From NCBI RefSeq assembly GCF_009832865.1, contig NZ_CP047130.1:1612001-1676000 (forward strand): a stretch of 64,000 nucleotides of DNA. Direction: 5' to 3'. The notes under the pieces are model-generated. The model worked only from the letters and a program-made list of their open reading frames with translations, was not told the origin of the DNA and ran no database searches. Positions 26,055-35,064 of this stretch are shown here, piece by piece (position 1 is the first letter of the stretch; each line of letters starts with the position of its first letter). This stretch comes from Colwellia sp. 20A7. GTDB lineage: Bacteria; Pseudomonadota; Gammaproteobacteria; Enterobacterales; Alteromonadaceae. Position numbers and translations under genes: made by a program.

Positions 26055-26072
26055 TTATACACTAGTGTATAA
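26055..26072 (-). promoter_or_regulatory. 18-bp perfect palindromic operator, receptor-1 promoter
   Basis: TTATACACTAGTGTATAA is a perfect 18-bp palindrome. On the minus strand ACTAGTG is followed at once by TATAAT, the likely -10, about 95 bp upstream of the receptor start. The -35 is weak. Confidence 0.7.
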
Positions 26073-26090
26073 CATCATATTATTATAAAG

Positions 26091-26102
26091 TGCACTAGTG
26101 CA
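26091..26102 (-). promoter_or_regulatory. Second palindromic operator, receptor-1 promoter
   Basis: TGCACTAGTGCA is identical to the dioxygenase operator. It lies 33 bp centre-to-centre from the 18-bp palindrome, about three helical turns. Upstream on the minus strand TTGACA is spaced 17 bp from TAAAAA (about 26109-26137), so a second promoter may fire into this operator. Confidence 0.65.
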
Positions 26103-26523
26103 TTTTTTATCATGGTGTTATGTGAATGTCAACTTGAAAATTAAATAATGCTCTTAGGGTTTATTCTCTGGGGCTAAATTTCTTAAGCAAAAGTAAGCTT
26201 TACTGACCGGAAGAACATATCTAATCGAAAAACCCTAGTACTAATTTTTATGAAACAGATATTAGGTCGGTCAATCCAAAGCTGTTTTTTAGGATTAAGC
26301 TTAATAATTATGTTGTCATTTAATATTGACGTCTGATAGTTGACCTGTGCTCTTAAATATTCGCGCAAAAAACATTAATCAATAAATTTAGTGTTCAACT
26401 AGATGTTGATACTTATATCAATAAACTAACTAAGTGATCTTTTAAATGATCTAAATATCCAATCACATCGTTGCTTTCAATCCCAATAGCCAGCTATTAT
26501 TTACATTGGCAAAATAATGGAGG
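26103..26523. other. Intergenic stretch, no gene recognised
   Basis: AT-rich, with no gene-like reading frame. Apart from the TTGACA on the minus strand near 26132-26137, I see nothing in it. Confidence 0.45.
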
Positions 26524-26567
26524 GTCTATACCCCAACAAAGCACTAGTGCTTTGTTGGGGTATAGAC
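26524..26567. repeat. 44-bp perfect palindrome with operator-like core
   Basis: The 22 bases 26524-26545 are exactly complementary to 26546-26567 with no spacer. The centre is GCACTAGTGC, the same core as the cluster's operators, extended outward by AACAAA/TTTGTT, CCCC/GGGG and GTCTATA/TATAGAC. It lies 75 bp beyond the 3' end of the CrtC-like gene, with no U-run on either side. It could be an operator, a terminator-like cruciform or a transposon-end fusion. Confidence 0.8.
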
Positions 26568-26642
26568 AGTACTGGGAATTGATTTAAGTTCTTTATAATG
26601 TGTACTCATGCTAGAGCTCTTGGTATCATTACACTGTCAAAA

Positions 26643-27758
26643 TTAATTATAGATATAAGCGTCTTTATTTTTACCGAAAAACATCTGCTCCCAAAGGCCT
26701 TCTTGTTTGAATTGTTGAGTCTCTCCGTCTTTTTCAATGGTAAGAATTACCTCACCTAAAGTTCTTGTGTAGGTTGGGTTCATACCAATAATTTTTGCTA
26801 TTGTTCTTTTAAACGGCGAGATGATTTCAAGTAGACTCGCTGAAACGATATCTCTATCTCGTATCATTTCTACTTTATATACAGTGCCGTCATTTGATTT
26901 TTGAATCCAAGTAATACTATTATCGTAAAACTTGCCGGTTACTGGATGTTGTATTGTATCTTTTCTAATAACGGTGGTTAGTTTCTGATTATCTTCTAGG
27001 ATCACCCCATTTTTTGCGATCATAATGACGGGAAGTCGCGTGTATCCAGTTTTCTTTTCTGTGATGATATCGGAGGCTATTATGTTGTATTCGCCTACTT
27101 TAGCGCGTCCCCAGTACCAATGGTTAATGACTTTATTCATTGGGATATTTCCCCAATTATGGTCGTGATAGCCTGTACCCTTTAGATCTTTGGCAACGCC
27201 ATCCCTTGTTAGGGTTGCAGTGATGTTTGATGAAGGTTGAGCCACAATCCAAGCAAAGAAGTCTTCTTGTTTATCACCGAAATACCAATGTCCTGTGTCT
27301 GGCCGCCACATGGGAAGTGCTGATTCCATAAAGGCAGAAAACTCTATTGTGCCGTCATTGAAGTAGAGCTCATAATTACCCTCTACATACTTTAGATAAC
27401 AGTCCCCAACTTTTACATCAGCCTTTTCTTTTGAGGAATTAATAACGGTTCCCTTAGGCTCAGATACGGTTTGTGTAATTTTAGTCCCATCAGGATAAGT
27501 TAAGGTGAGCTCTGCGGTTGGTCTGGCAGGACCTTTTAGATCAAAATGATCCTTGGTATAGAATACGACAACAATCGTTATACCATCGTTTAATTCCATA
27601 TCGGTATACCACCACTCATAAGTGCCAGACTTTCCATGTGTTCTAATACCGTCTTCCCATATTTGAATAGATTTTTCTTTAATTCCCAATTCTTCATATT
27701 TTGATAAAGAATCATTTAATAATGCTATTTCATTATTTTTAGGTGATTTTTTGAACAT
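26643..27758 (-). CDS. CrtC/AttH-like lipocalin-fold protein
   Basis: A 371-residue protein resembling the hydroxyneurosporene synthase (carotenoid 1,2-hydratase, CrtC)/AttH family. Diagnostic segments are GTYEWWYTDMEL (about 45-56) and GTGYHDHNWGN (about 194-204), where the His/Asp/His cluster is the conserved polar core of the second lipocalin-like barrel. No signal peptide is evident, so it is probably cytoplasmic. Family members hydrate isolated double bonds or bind terpenoid-like ligands. Here it sits between two TonB receptors, so a role on the imported compound is inferred. It shares orientation with both receptors. Confidence 0.7.
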   Translation of the reverse strand: MFKKSPKNNEIALLNDSLSKYEELGIKEKSIQIWEDGIRTHGKSGTYEWWYTDMELNDGITIVVVFYTKDHFDLKGPARPTAELTLTYPDGTKITQTVSEPKGTVINSSKEKADVKVGDCYLKYVEGNYELYFNDGTIEFSAFMESALPMWRPDTGHWYFGDKQEDFFAWIVAQPSSNITATLTRDGVAKDLKGTGYHDHNWGNIPMNKVINHWYWGRAKVGEYNIIASDIITEKKTGYTRLPVIMIAKNGVILEDNQKLTTVIRKDTIQHPVTGKFYDNSITWIQKSNDGTVYKVEMIRDRDIVSASLLEIISPFKRTIAKIIGMNPTYTRTLGEVILTIEKDGETQQFKQEGLWEQMFFGKNKDAYIYN

Positions 27759-27897
27759 TGTATTTCCAGTTTTTAGTAGAAAAATACCATAATACGTCTA
27801 ATATGACTTGTTATTACAGCTGAATAAGGATGTTTTTTTATTAATAACACATAGATCTTTTAACATTGAGTTATTAAGTGTCAATTGTCAGAAAAGA

Positions 27898-27934
27898 TAG
27901 CGCGTTTGCCCAATTTTATTTGGCAAACGCGCTA
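27898..27934 (-). terminator. Hairpin terminator of TonB receptor 2
   Basis: A 13-bp GC-rich stem (TAGCGCGTTTGCC at 27898-27910 with its complement at 27922-27934) around 11 nt. It lies 39 bp past the receptor stop, and on the minus strand the stem runs into TCTTTTCTG. Confidence 0.75.
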
Positions 27935-27972
27935 GTGTTTATAAAAATTTATTTCTATCTCATTAGGTCTTC

Positions 27973-30384
27973 TTAAAAGAAATTGTACTGCGCATTAATA
28001 AAAATCTGTCTTGGTTTACTGCTATTCGCCCAGTACGCACCTGTTATCAATGGGGTTGCACCACCAAAGTTAGCCGTTATTTCATTCGTTAGATTTTTAC
28101 CAACAATAGATACAAGCCAGCTATCGTCTTCGCTTTTTATTTCTAACATTAGGTTTGCTTTTACAAATGACTCCTGAAGGCCATAGGCATCATTTTGAGA
28201 GGTAAAGAAATACTCGTCGCTGTAGGTTAGATCACCTCTTAGACCCATTTGTATTCCGTTGTCCAGACTCCAGCGGTAGTCGGCGTATAAGTTACCTGTG
28301 ACTTCAGGAGAGAAGCGTAGCGAGTCGCCTGCAGTGTTTCTTGTGAAGGTTGTAAGATCGCAGTCGGCCTCGATAGATTCTCCAGAAGAACAGCTTGCGC
28401 CAGGGTAGTCATCATAGACCGCTTCAAGATAAGCAAGAGCCCCACCTACTTCTAAGTTATCGGTGACTGCAAAACGTAAATCGGTTTCAATGCCTTCTGA
28501 AGTTGCTTTTGCTGCATTTTGGAATGTAAGGGCGCTTGTATTAGGATCCAATGTGCTCACTTGTAGGTCGTCAAACTTGGAATTGAAAATGGCTACATTG
28601 ATATTTATTCGACCATCCATTAAAGAAGACTTTAGACCTACCTCAAAACTATCTGATGTTTCAGAATCAAATATAGAACCGTCCAATTTAGTTGCTGTTG
28701 AATTAAAACCACCCGCTTTTGTCGCGGAAGTTAGTGATGTATAGAGCATGTTGTTGCTATCAATATCCCATTGAAGTGAAACGCTTGGATCGAAGTTGTT
28801 TTCATCGATTTTAGTTTGATCTATATCTTCAGTGGTGAATGGAACTATTCCAAAAACGTCAAGCATAGCCTGGTTAGCGGGAGGAATATCGACTATAAAT
28901 GTTGGCTGAATTGAATGCTTAAGTCTTTCTTTGGTTTCATTAGTATAACGTGCACCAATGTTTGCTCGTAGAGTTTCACTTATATTCCAAGTGATCTGGG
29001 CAAAACCGGAAAGGGAGGTTGTTTGCTCTTTATACGTTCTCACACTGGTGAAATCTGCAAACGCTGGAAAACCCAAAGAGGTCAGTCTAAAGTTCTGACG
29101 ATAGCCTTTCTGTTCAATAGTACGATCCATATAAAATAAACCTACTATATAGTCAATTGTCTCGTTACCAGGTGAAACAAGACGGATTTCTTGTGAGTAT
29201 TGATCAAGTTGATCACCACCTGCTCCTTTATCGCCTTCGAAAGTGAGCCATTCAATTGGAGCCATTGCTTGTGATATCAACTCTTCGCTTTCGAAAGTAG
29301 AGTAACCTGATATACCTGTCAGGGTGCCTATGTCTCCCAAATCCCAATCAAATTGAAGGGTTGCCGACTGCGCATCCACATTAATAAATTGTCCTTCGTT
29401 AGTTATATCAAGAGTATTTGAATCTTCGTCATATTCTACAGCATAGGCATTTGATGCTACGCCATCAGTAATATAACCAAAATTAGGGTCGATAGCCTCG
29501 AAAGTAGCGAGTGCTGTTTGTCCGTCAACCCCATCTTGTACGCCGAACAAACCAAAATGTGTACCTTTCGTTTTTCTTGTAGACGACTCTAGTTTCCCAT
29601 AAAGAGACAGGTCGTCAGTTGCTTCCCATACTACACCTAAACGCAGTGCTTGCACTTTGTTGGTGTTTTGGTTTTTCTTGCCTTCAAGCTGTGTAACGCC
29701 GTCTGAGGCTATGCGAGAGTTAGTGTCTATCCAGCCGTCTTCGAAATTATTCATCGCGGTTAAACGAGCGAAAATAGTGTCTGTTAAGGCTCCTTGGAAA
29801 GCGCCTTCTAAAGTGTAGCCTTCATTTTCAATGTCGTAGCCGGCGCGAAAATACCCTTCAGTGTCGTCTGTAGGACGGCGACTATTAATGACAACCGCAC
29901 CTGCGACAGAGTTTTTACCTGCAAGAACTCCTTGAGGCCCTTTGAGTACTTCAACACGCTCTATATCAAGGAAGGGAGCATTAAATTGATAGCCGCGGCT
30001 TACGTAAATGCCATCGACAAACATACCTACAGATTGTTCGGCTGACGTATTAGACCCTGTACCGAGCCCCCTGATTGTTATGTAGCTAGGACCTGAAGTG
30101 TTGGAAAAATTCACGTTGGTTAAATGGGTCGTTAGATCTTGTATTTCATTAATATTTAGACTTTCCATAGCATCTCCTCCAAATGCTTGTATAGAAAGAG
30201 GGGTTTCACTTAAGCTTTGTATGCGTTTTTGCGCTGTAACCATAATCACTTCAAGCGTAGGTTTCTTATTCTCTGTTGTTGCGTCTTCGGCTATTGCGGC
30301 ATTAGCATATATGGGCATAGCCAGAGCGGCACCCGATAGGAATGTTATCGCGCGGGCTATTTTGTTTTTGAGTATGTTGAACAT
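27973..30384 (-). CDS. TonB-dependent outer-membrane receptor 2
   Basis: An 803-residue TonB-dependent transporter and close paralogue of receptor 1. A signal peptide ends near ANAAIAEDA, and the TonB-box region is LEVIMVTAQKR. The plug motif ERVEVLKGPQGVLAGKNSVAGAVVI is shared, as are TSATKAGGFNS and a C-terminus IFINAQYNFF. Two receptors in one regulon may handle related forms of the same substrate (inference). The first codons are preceded by GAGGAATTAC. Divergent from the SDR at 30661; the shared intergenic region carries three operator-like sites. Confidence 0.92.
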   Translation of the reverse strand: MFNILKNKIARAITFLSGAALAMPIYANAAIAEDATTENKKPTLEVIMVTAQKRIQSLSETPLSIQAFGGDAMESLNINEIQDLTTHLTNVNFSNTSGPSYITIRGLGTGSNTSAEQSVGMFVDGIYVSRGYQFNAPFLDIERVEVLKGPQGVLAGKNSVAGAVVINSRRPTDDTEGYFRAGYDIENEGYTLEGAFQGALTDTIFARLTAMNNFEDGWIDTNSRIASDGVTQLEGKKNQNTNKVQALRLGVVWEATDDLSLYGKLESSTRKTKGTHFGLFGVQDGVDGQTALATFEAIDPNFGYITDGVASNAYAVEYDEDSNTLDITNEGQFINVDAQSATLQFDWDLGDIGTLTGISGYSTFESEELISQAMAPIEWLTFEGDKGAGGDQLDQYSQEIRLVSPGNETIDYIVGLFYMDRTIEQKGYRQNFRLTSLGFPAFADFTSVRTYKEQTTSLSGFAQITWNISETLRANIGARYTNETKERLKHSIQPTFIVDIPPANQAMLDVFGIVPFTTEDIDQTKIDENNFDPSVSLQWDIDSNNMLYTSLTSATKAGGFNSTATKLDGSIFDSETSDSFEVGLKSSLMDGRININVAIFNSKFDDLQVSTLDPNTSALTFQNAAKATSEGIETDLRFAVTDNLEVGGALAYLEAVYDDYPGASCSSGESIEADCDLTTFTRNTAGDSLRFSPEVTGNLYADYRWSLDNGIQMGLRGDLTYSDEYFFTSQNDAYGLQESFVKANLMLEIKSEDDSWLVSIVGKNLTNEITANFGGATPLITGAYWANSSKPRQIFINAQYNFF

Positions 30385-30481
30385 TGTAATTCCTCAAGTT
30401 TTTTCACTATATCGTGTGTTTTAGATGTAGTAATAGCGTATTAGCTATTCTATATTTATTTTTTATTATTATTGCTACTAA

Positions 30482-30493
30482 TGCACTGGTGCA
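30482..30493 (-). promoter_or_regulatory. Palindromic operator, receptor-2 side
   Basis: TGCACTGGTGCA differs by one base from TGCACTAGTGCA. About 100 bp upstream of receptor 2; on the minus strand CAGTG is followed by CATTAG. Confidence 0.55.
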
Positions 30494-30518
30494 CTGACAA
30501 ACAATATTACAGAGTAAT

Positions 30519-30530
30519 TACATTAGTGCA
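30519..30530. promoter_or_regulatory. Operator-like site in the divergent region
   Basis: TACATTAGTGCA matches the operator consensus with one mismatch, 37 bp from the neighbouring site. Confidence 0.45.
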
Positions 30531-30602
30531 AGTGTATTTTTTTGAACAGTTTACTTTGCGACCTGTTGTACTATTTAGTGATTTACGCCTATTAATAAAA
30601 TA

Positions 30603-30618
30603 TGCACTAGTGTATAAG
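30603..30618 (+). promoter_or_regulatory. Operator and -10 of the SDR promoter
   Basis: TGCACTAGTGTA (30603-30614), with ACTAGTG directly followed by TATAAG (30613-30618), the same arrangement as at 9885 and 17095. About 45 bp before the SDR start; the -35 is weak. Confidence 0.6.
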
Positions 30619-30660
30619 TGTATGGGTGTCTAATAAACTTAATACAAGAGGAGTAATAAT

Positions 30661-31435
30661 ATGGGATTTGAAGGTAAGATTGTATTTGTAACAGGAGCTT
30701 CAAGCGGAATAGGGCTGGCGGTAGTGAAAGCTTTTTCTGAGCACGGTGCAAAAGTTTGGGCCGCGGATATTAACAATGAACCCGAAGCGTTCAGTGGTGA
30801 TGATAATATAGAATTTAGACGTCTTGATATTACCCGATAGTGCTAACTGGGACGCAGTTGTTAATTCTATTACTACTACAGATGGGTCTCTTGATATCCT
30901 CGTAAATTGTGCTGGCCGTATAGATTTTGGTTTAATTGCCGAAACACCTTGGGAAACTGTCGCAAAAGCCATGGACGTTAATTTAGGTGGTGCTTACCGT
31001 GGTATTCAAGCATGTGTTCCTCTTTTACTTAAACGTGATGATGATGCTCCATGGGCTTCAATTATTAATATATCGTCGATGGCTTCATATGGCGGCGTAC
31101 CTTTTTCTTCTACGTATGCGGCTAGTAAGGCAGCCTTAACATCGTTTTCAAAAAGTGCAGCTCAAGAGTTTGCAAAGATGGGGCAGCATATTCGAGTTAA
31201 TTCTGTACATCCAGGTACCATTGATACACCAATGGTTACTGAAACCGATAAAGCCGTTGCTGCCGCTTTGGGTACTAATCAGGAAAATGTTCGTCTCGAA
31301 GCTATTGCTAGGCACCCTGTAGGCAGAATTGGCTGCGTTGATGATGTTGTTTTTGGTGTGCTTTATTTAGCTGATGAGCGCGCAGCTTTTACAACAGGGT
31401 ACGATCTCAAAGTGAGTGGGGGTAGGGAACTTTAA
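30661..31435 (+). pseudogene. SDR-family oxidoreductase with one-base frameshift
   Basis: The gene starts at ATG 30661 (AAGAGGAG upstream) and reads VTGASSGIGLAVVKAF, then RRLDITR and a TAG near 30838. One extra C at about 30833-30836 separates this from the second frame, which reads PDSANWDAVV, NCAGRIDFG, the active-site YAASKAA and SGGREL to 31435. Removing one base restores a full-length SDR of about 257 residues. Either a recent inactivation or a sequencing error. It has a regulated promoter like the rest of the cluster. The two halves are otherwise undamaged. Confidence 0.8.
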
Positions 31436-31619
31436 TAGGTAAATAAAGTCTTTATTATTGTATAAGGGTAGTGGTAATAATTTTTATAGGGGTGTAATAG
31501 GGACATTATTACCTTCCTCTCAAATTATTAATATAAGCTAGGGGAAACGGGTCTAAAACGAACAGAATTGATTCGAATATTGTGCTAGCCTCATTTTTTC
31601 TAAATTATTTTGATGATCA

Positions 31620-31909
31620 TTAAGAATCGATTTGACGGTCTTCTTTACTTGTGGCATATAATGGTCTTTGTCTGAGATTATTATGAGTCTGTAGTGGTCG
31701 CCACATCGCGACAATACCTTTGCAATCCTCATAAATGGAAAGCTCTTCAACTTTAGCATCGCAATCAGCTGGCGTACGAGAGGTAATATAAACTTTCGCA
31801 CCCGCTTGAAGTAGGCCCTTAGCCATCATTTCACCCAAGCCTCTTGCGCCGCCAGTTACCAGTGCTGTTTTTCCACTAAGGAAAAAAGTGTATTAATTTC
31901 ATTATTCAT
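31620..31909 (-). pseudogene. Decayed SDR, N-terminal fragment
   Basis: On the minus strand, LSGKTALVTGGARGLGEMMAKGLLQAGAKVYITSRTP is a typical SDR start with its TGGARGLGE glycine motif. No ATG is in frame with it: the candidate start at 31909 (MNNEINTLF) is off by one base. Homology to SDRs stops after about KVEELSIYEDCKGIVAM, and the catalytic YxxxK half is absent. The leader and first codons reappear in the miniature remnant at 8.0 kb with the same frame problem, so the frameshift is older than that duplication. Confidence 0.65.
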
Positions 31910-31983
31910 TACATCATTCTACAGTTACCTGCAGCTCACAATACTTATTTTTCCTTAGGCTCATAAGTCTTTGAGCTGATTAT

Positions 31984-32508
31984 TTATAATTTTTCTAATA
32001 CTTTTTCTGGCTCTTTTGTTGGAGTAACCAGTTGCACCAACTTGATCAAACTACCGAAAAATAAAGCACCTAGCGCTATTGCGGTAGCTACTTCAATCGG
32101 GTCGATGATTTCTAATATCGAGGGTGCTGCAAATACTGTAAGAAATAGCATTGCCGCTTTGTTAAGCGCAATAGGTACCCAATCCATGATGTGTATATAA
32201 ACGGCAAAAACCAAAATTAATATAGAAACGATCATGCCTGTTGTCCCTAGTTCCATCGGTAAATACTTTAACTGTAAAGCTAATAAAAGCCCAGTAAATG
32301 CGCCTATAAAGGTTGGTAACCAACGATCAAAATTTGCTTCTTCTATGGCAGCCCAATACCAGAGAAACAGGAATGAGGCAAAAAATGAAGTAACATTGAA
32401 CAATTTGCTACCCAGTAAAATACAGATAACACTTGCCACAACGATTACTACTGTGATAATCAGTCCTTCTAAGGGCGTTGGTTTTTTTACTTGCTGTTCT
32501 TCTTTCAT
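31984..32508 (-). CDS. Multi-pass membrane protein of unknown function
   Basis: I do not recognise this 174-residue protein. It has about five to six hydrophobic helices, e.g. GLIITVVIVVASVICILLG, SFFASFLFLWYWAAI, FIGAFTGLLLALQL and IVSILILVFAVYIHI, with a lysine-rich N-terminus (KEEQQVKKP) and C-terminus (TPTKEPEKVLEKL). AGGGAAA precedes its ATG. It lies 106 bp downstream of an acyl-CoA dehydrogenase on the same strand, so it may be co-transcribed. It is most likely an inner-membrane protein. Confidence 0.6.
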   Translation of the reverse strand: MKEEQQVKKPTPLEGLIITVVIVVASVICILLGSKLFNVTSFFASFLFLWYWAAIEEANFDRWLPTFIGAFTGLLLALQLKYLPMELGTTGMIVSILILVFAVYIHIMDWVPIALNKAAMLFLTVFAAPSILEIIDPIEVATAIALGALFFGSLIKLVQLVTPTKEPEKVLEKL

Positions 32509-32614
32509 CCGAGTTTCCCTATTTTAGTAATGAAGTTATTTTCTTAGTTATGCTGATCAGAGAAGATCGCAGACCTGATGCGCTGTAGCCATATTAGATA
32601 TGCGATCGAATTCG

Positions 32615-33841
32615 TTATCTACTTTCATCTACTTCAGCCTGAGCTTTCCCTAACGCGCCGCCCAACTGCATCATGTGCACCTCATCTGGACCGTCGGCGA
32701 GGCGCAGACAACGTTGAGCAGCAAAAGCATGAGGTAAGAACGTATCTTGACCCACACCTGCGCCTCCATGTATTTGAATTGCTCGGTCGATGACATCAAG
32801 CGCCATATTCGGTGCAACAATTTTGATCATGCCGATTAGATCTTTTGCACCCTTGACGCCCAACTCATCTATTGTCTGTGCGGCTTTTAGGTTGAGTAGG
32901 CGAGATTGCTCTATCTGGCAATGGGATTTGGCAATGCTTTCTCGTACCGATTGATTTTTAATCAACGGTTTACCAAATACCGTTCGGGTATTGGCTCGTG
33001 TGCACATCATATCTAGTGCGCGTTGTGCCATACCGATAGATCGCATACAGTGATGAATACGCCCAGGTCCAAGACGTCCTTGTGCAACTTCAAAACCGCG
33101 ACCTTCACCGGCGATAATATTACTAACGGGTACACGCACATTGTCAAATACAATTTCTGCATGGCCTTCTGGTGCATCGTCGTAACCGAATACGGTCATC
33201 GGTCGAATCACATTGACACCTGGCGTTTTCATTGGTACTAAGACTTGAGATTGCTGTATGTAACGATTGGTGTTGTCTGGATCTGTTTTACCCATAACAA
33301 TCATGATTTCGCAACTTTCGCGACATGCCCCACTTATATAAAATTTACGGCCGTTAATGACATATTCATCGCCATCACGAACAATCGAAGTTTCTACGTT
33401 GGTGGCGTCACTGCAAGCAACATCTGGCTCCGTCATGGCAAATGCTGAACGTATTTCACCAGACAATAAGGGCTCTAACCACTTTTTCTTTTGCTCTTCG
33501 TTGCCGTATTTAGCCAAGACTTCCATATTGCCGGTGTCGGGAGAAGAGCAATTAAATACTTCTGAAGCCCACAAAACTTTGCCCATTTCTTCGGCTAGTG
33601 GTGCGTATTCCAAATTGGTTAGGCCACCACTGTACTCACCATAGCTTAGTGGTAGAAAAAAATTCCACAAACCTTGTGCTTTGGCTTTGGCTTTCATCTC
33701 TTCTATAATAGGAGGGGTCTTCCACGGGGTCTTTTTTATTTGTTCGTGGAACAGTGCCTCGTTGGGGTACAAATTATCTTCCATGAAGGTTTTAACTTCT
33801 TCTATCAATCCTTTTACTTTATCGCTGTATTTAAAATCCAT
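32615..33841 (-). CDS. Acyl-CoA dehydrogenase
   Basis: A 408-residue flavin acyl-CoA dehydrogenase that introduces an alpha,beta double bond and passes electrons to ETF. It shows [15 protein letters not shown] (FAD/substrate loop), [26 protein letters not shown] and the C-terminal [34 protein letters not shown]. It is a clear paralogue of the dehydrogenase at 43.66 kb (same length, shared blocks throughout). The gene is divergent from a LysR regulator that probably controls it. Start context: GGAGTCCCT just upstream. Confidence 0.9.
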   Translation of the reverse strand: MDFKYSDKVKGLIEEVKTFMEDNLYPNEALFHEQIKKTPWKTPPIIEEMKAKAKAQGLWNFFLPLSYGEYSGGLTNLEYAPLAEEMGKVLWASEVFNCSSPDTGNMEVLAKYGNEEQKKKWLEPLLSGEIRSAFAMTEPDVACSDATNVETSIVRDGDEYVINGRKFYISGACRESCEIMIVMGKTDPDNTNRYIQQSQVLVPMKTPGVNVIRPMTVFGYDDAPEGHAEIVFDNVRVPVSNIIAGEGRGFEVAQGRLGPGRIHHCMRSIGMAQRALDMMCTRANTRTVFGKPLIKNQSVRESIAKSHCQIEQSRLLNLKAAQTIDELGVKGAKDLIGMIKIVAPNMALDVIDRAIQIHGGAGVGQDTFLPHAFAAQRCLRLADGPDEVHMMQLGGALGKAQAEVDESR

Positions 33842-34089
33842 AGGGACTCCTCCATTAATGGTTTGTTAGTTGTAAGTGGCTTTATCGATACGCTAGAGCG
33901 AAACTAGCTGGGGTACATGATTGTAGCTGGCTATATGTACAACGTCTTACTAAGTAAAGTTTTGGCGTATTACCTTTTTTAAATCTGATTCACACCGTTA
34001 CTTATTGGTTGGATCGTTTGTTCGGTGCAGTTGTACATTCGATAGTAATGTTAGAGTAGGGTGTTATCCACTATTTATGAAATTTATTA

Positions 34090-34113
34090 TATGAATTAAC
34101 TACTATTCATATT
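34090..34113. promoter_or_regulatory. Inverted repeat in the LysR/acyl-CoA dehydrogenase intergenic region
   Basis: ATATGAAT (34090-34097) and ATTCATAT (34106-34113) are inverted around 8 bp, within the 329-bp divergent gap and about 60 bp before the LysR start. A dyad with T...A ends like this is the sort of site LysR proteins bind. Nothing else is evident in this gap. Confidence 0.4.
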
Positions 34114-34170
34114 CGTAATGATATATTTTGTGGACATGGCTAATAAACAGAATTATTGTAAGGTGTATTA

Positions 34171-35064
34171 ATGCGACTTAATCAGTTAGACCTGAACCTT
34201 TTTTTGGTATTTGAAATTGTCTACCAGCAGCGTAATTTAACCCGTGCTGCCGAAATACTGAATATTACACAACCGGCTGTCAGTAATGCTCTTGCTCGTT
34301 TGCGCGATAAGCTTAACGACCCTTTATTTGTGCGCACCACTGCGGGTATGACGCCAACACCATTGGCAGATAATATTATTGGCCGTGTGCGAGAAGGCTT
34401 ACAAATGCTTCACACCAGTGCCACCGAAGGAAATGTGTTTGATCCAGCGACCAGTAATCAAATTTTTCGAATCAGTATGAATGATATAACTGAGTCTATG
34501 GTGTTGCCGTGGCTGGTAGAACGATTACAGCGTGTTGCACCGTATGTGGGATTGGAATGTCATTATATTGCACGTGCTGACATTGAACGGGAACTGACAG
34601 CGGGTACGTTGGATTTTGCCATAGACATACCCCAAGTAACCAGTAATCAAGTTTGTCACGATACGCTGATAAAACAGCATAGTGTTTGCGTAGTACGTCA
34701 TGATCATCCCATTATTGGCGATACTCTTACCCTTGATGAATACCTTGCTCTTGACCATATTCAGGTGTCTTCACGGCGTAAGGGCGAGAGCTATGACGAC
34801 ATTGCCCTTAACCGTTTGGGGTACAAACGTCATGTTCGGATGCGGGTACAGCACCATCTAGTATCCCCTTTACTAGTCGAACTAACTGATATGGCGCTAA
34901 CGATTCCTGCCTCTATAGCAAAAAAATACAACTTGAAAATATTGGAATTACCCTATGAGTTACCTCCAGTACAAATGAACCTTTTTTGGCATAAACGCGC
35001 TGATCACGATAACGCCAACCTTTGGATGCGCGGCCTCTTGCAAGAGGTAAAGAGCGAAGGTTAG
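34171..35064 (+). CDS. LysR-family transcriptional regulator
   Basis: A 297-residue LysR regulator. The N-terminal winged helix-turn-helix reads LDLNLFLVFEIVYQQRNLTRAAEILNITQPAVSNALARLRDKLNDPLF (about 6-53), close to the NodD/PcaQ-like branch. It is followed by a periplasmic-binding-protein-like inducer domain. Its position, divergent from the acyl-CoA dehydrogenase, is the classical arrangement for a LysR activator and its target. The inducer is unknown. GTAAGGTG lies 7-14 nt before the ATG. Confidence 0.9.
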   Translation: MRLNQLDLNLFLVFEIVYQQRNLTRAAEILNITQPAVSNALARLRDKLNDPLFVRTTAGMTPTPLADNIIGRVREGLQMLHTSATEGNVFDPATSNQIFRISMNDITESMVLPWLVERLQRVAPYVGLECHYIARADIERELTAGTLDFAIDIPQVTSNQVCHDTLIKQHSVCVVRHDHPIIGDTLTLDEYLALDHIQVSSRRKGESYDDIALNRLGYKRHVRMRVQHHLVSPLLVELTDMALTIPASIAKKYNLKILELPYELPPVQMNLFWHKRADHDNANLWMRGLLQEVKSEG

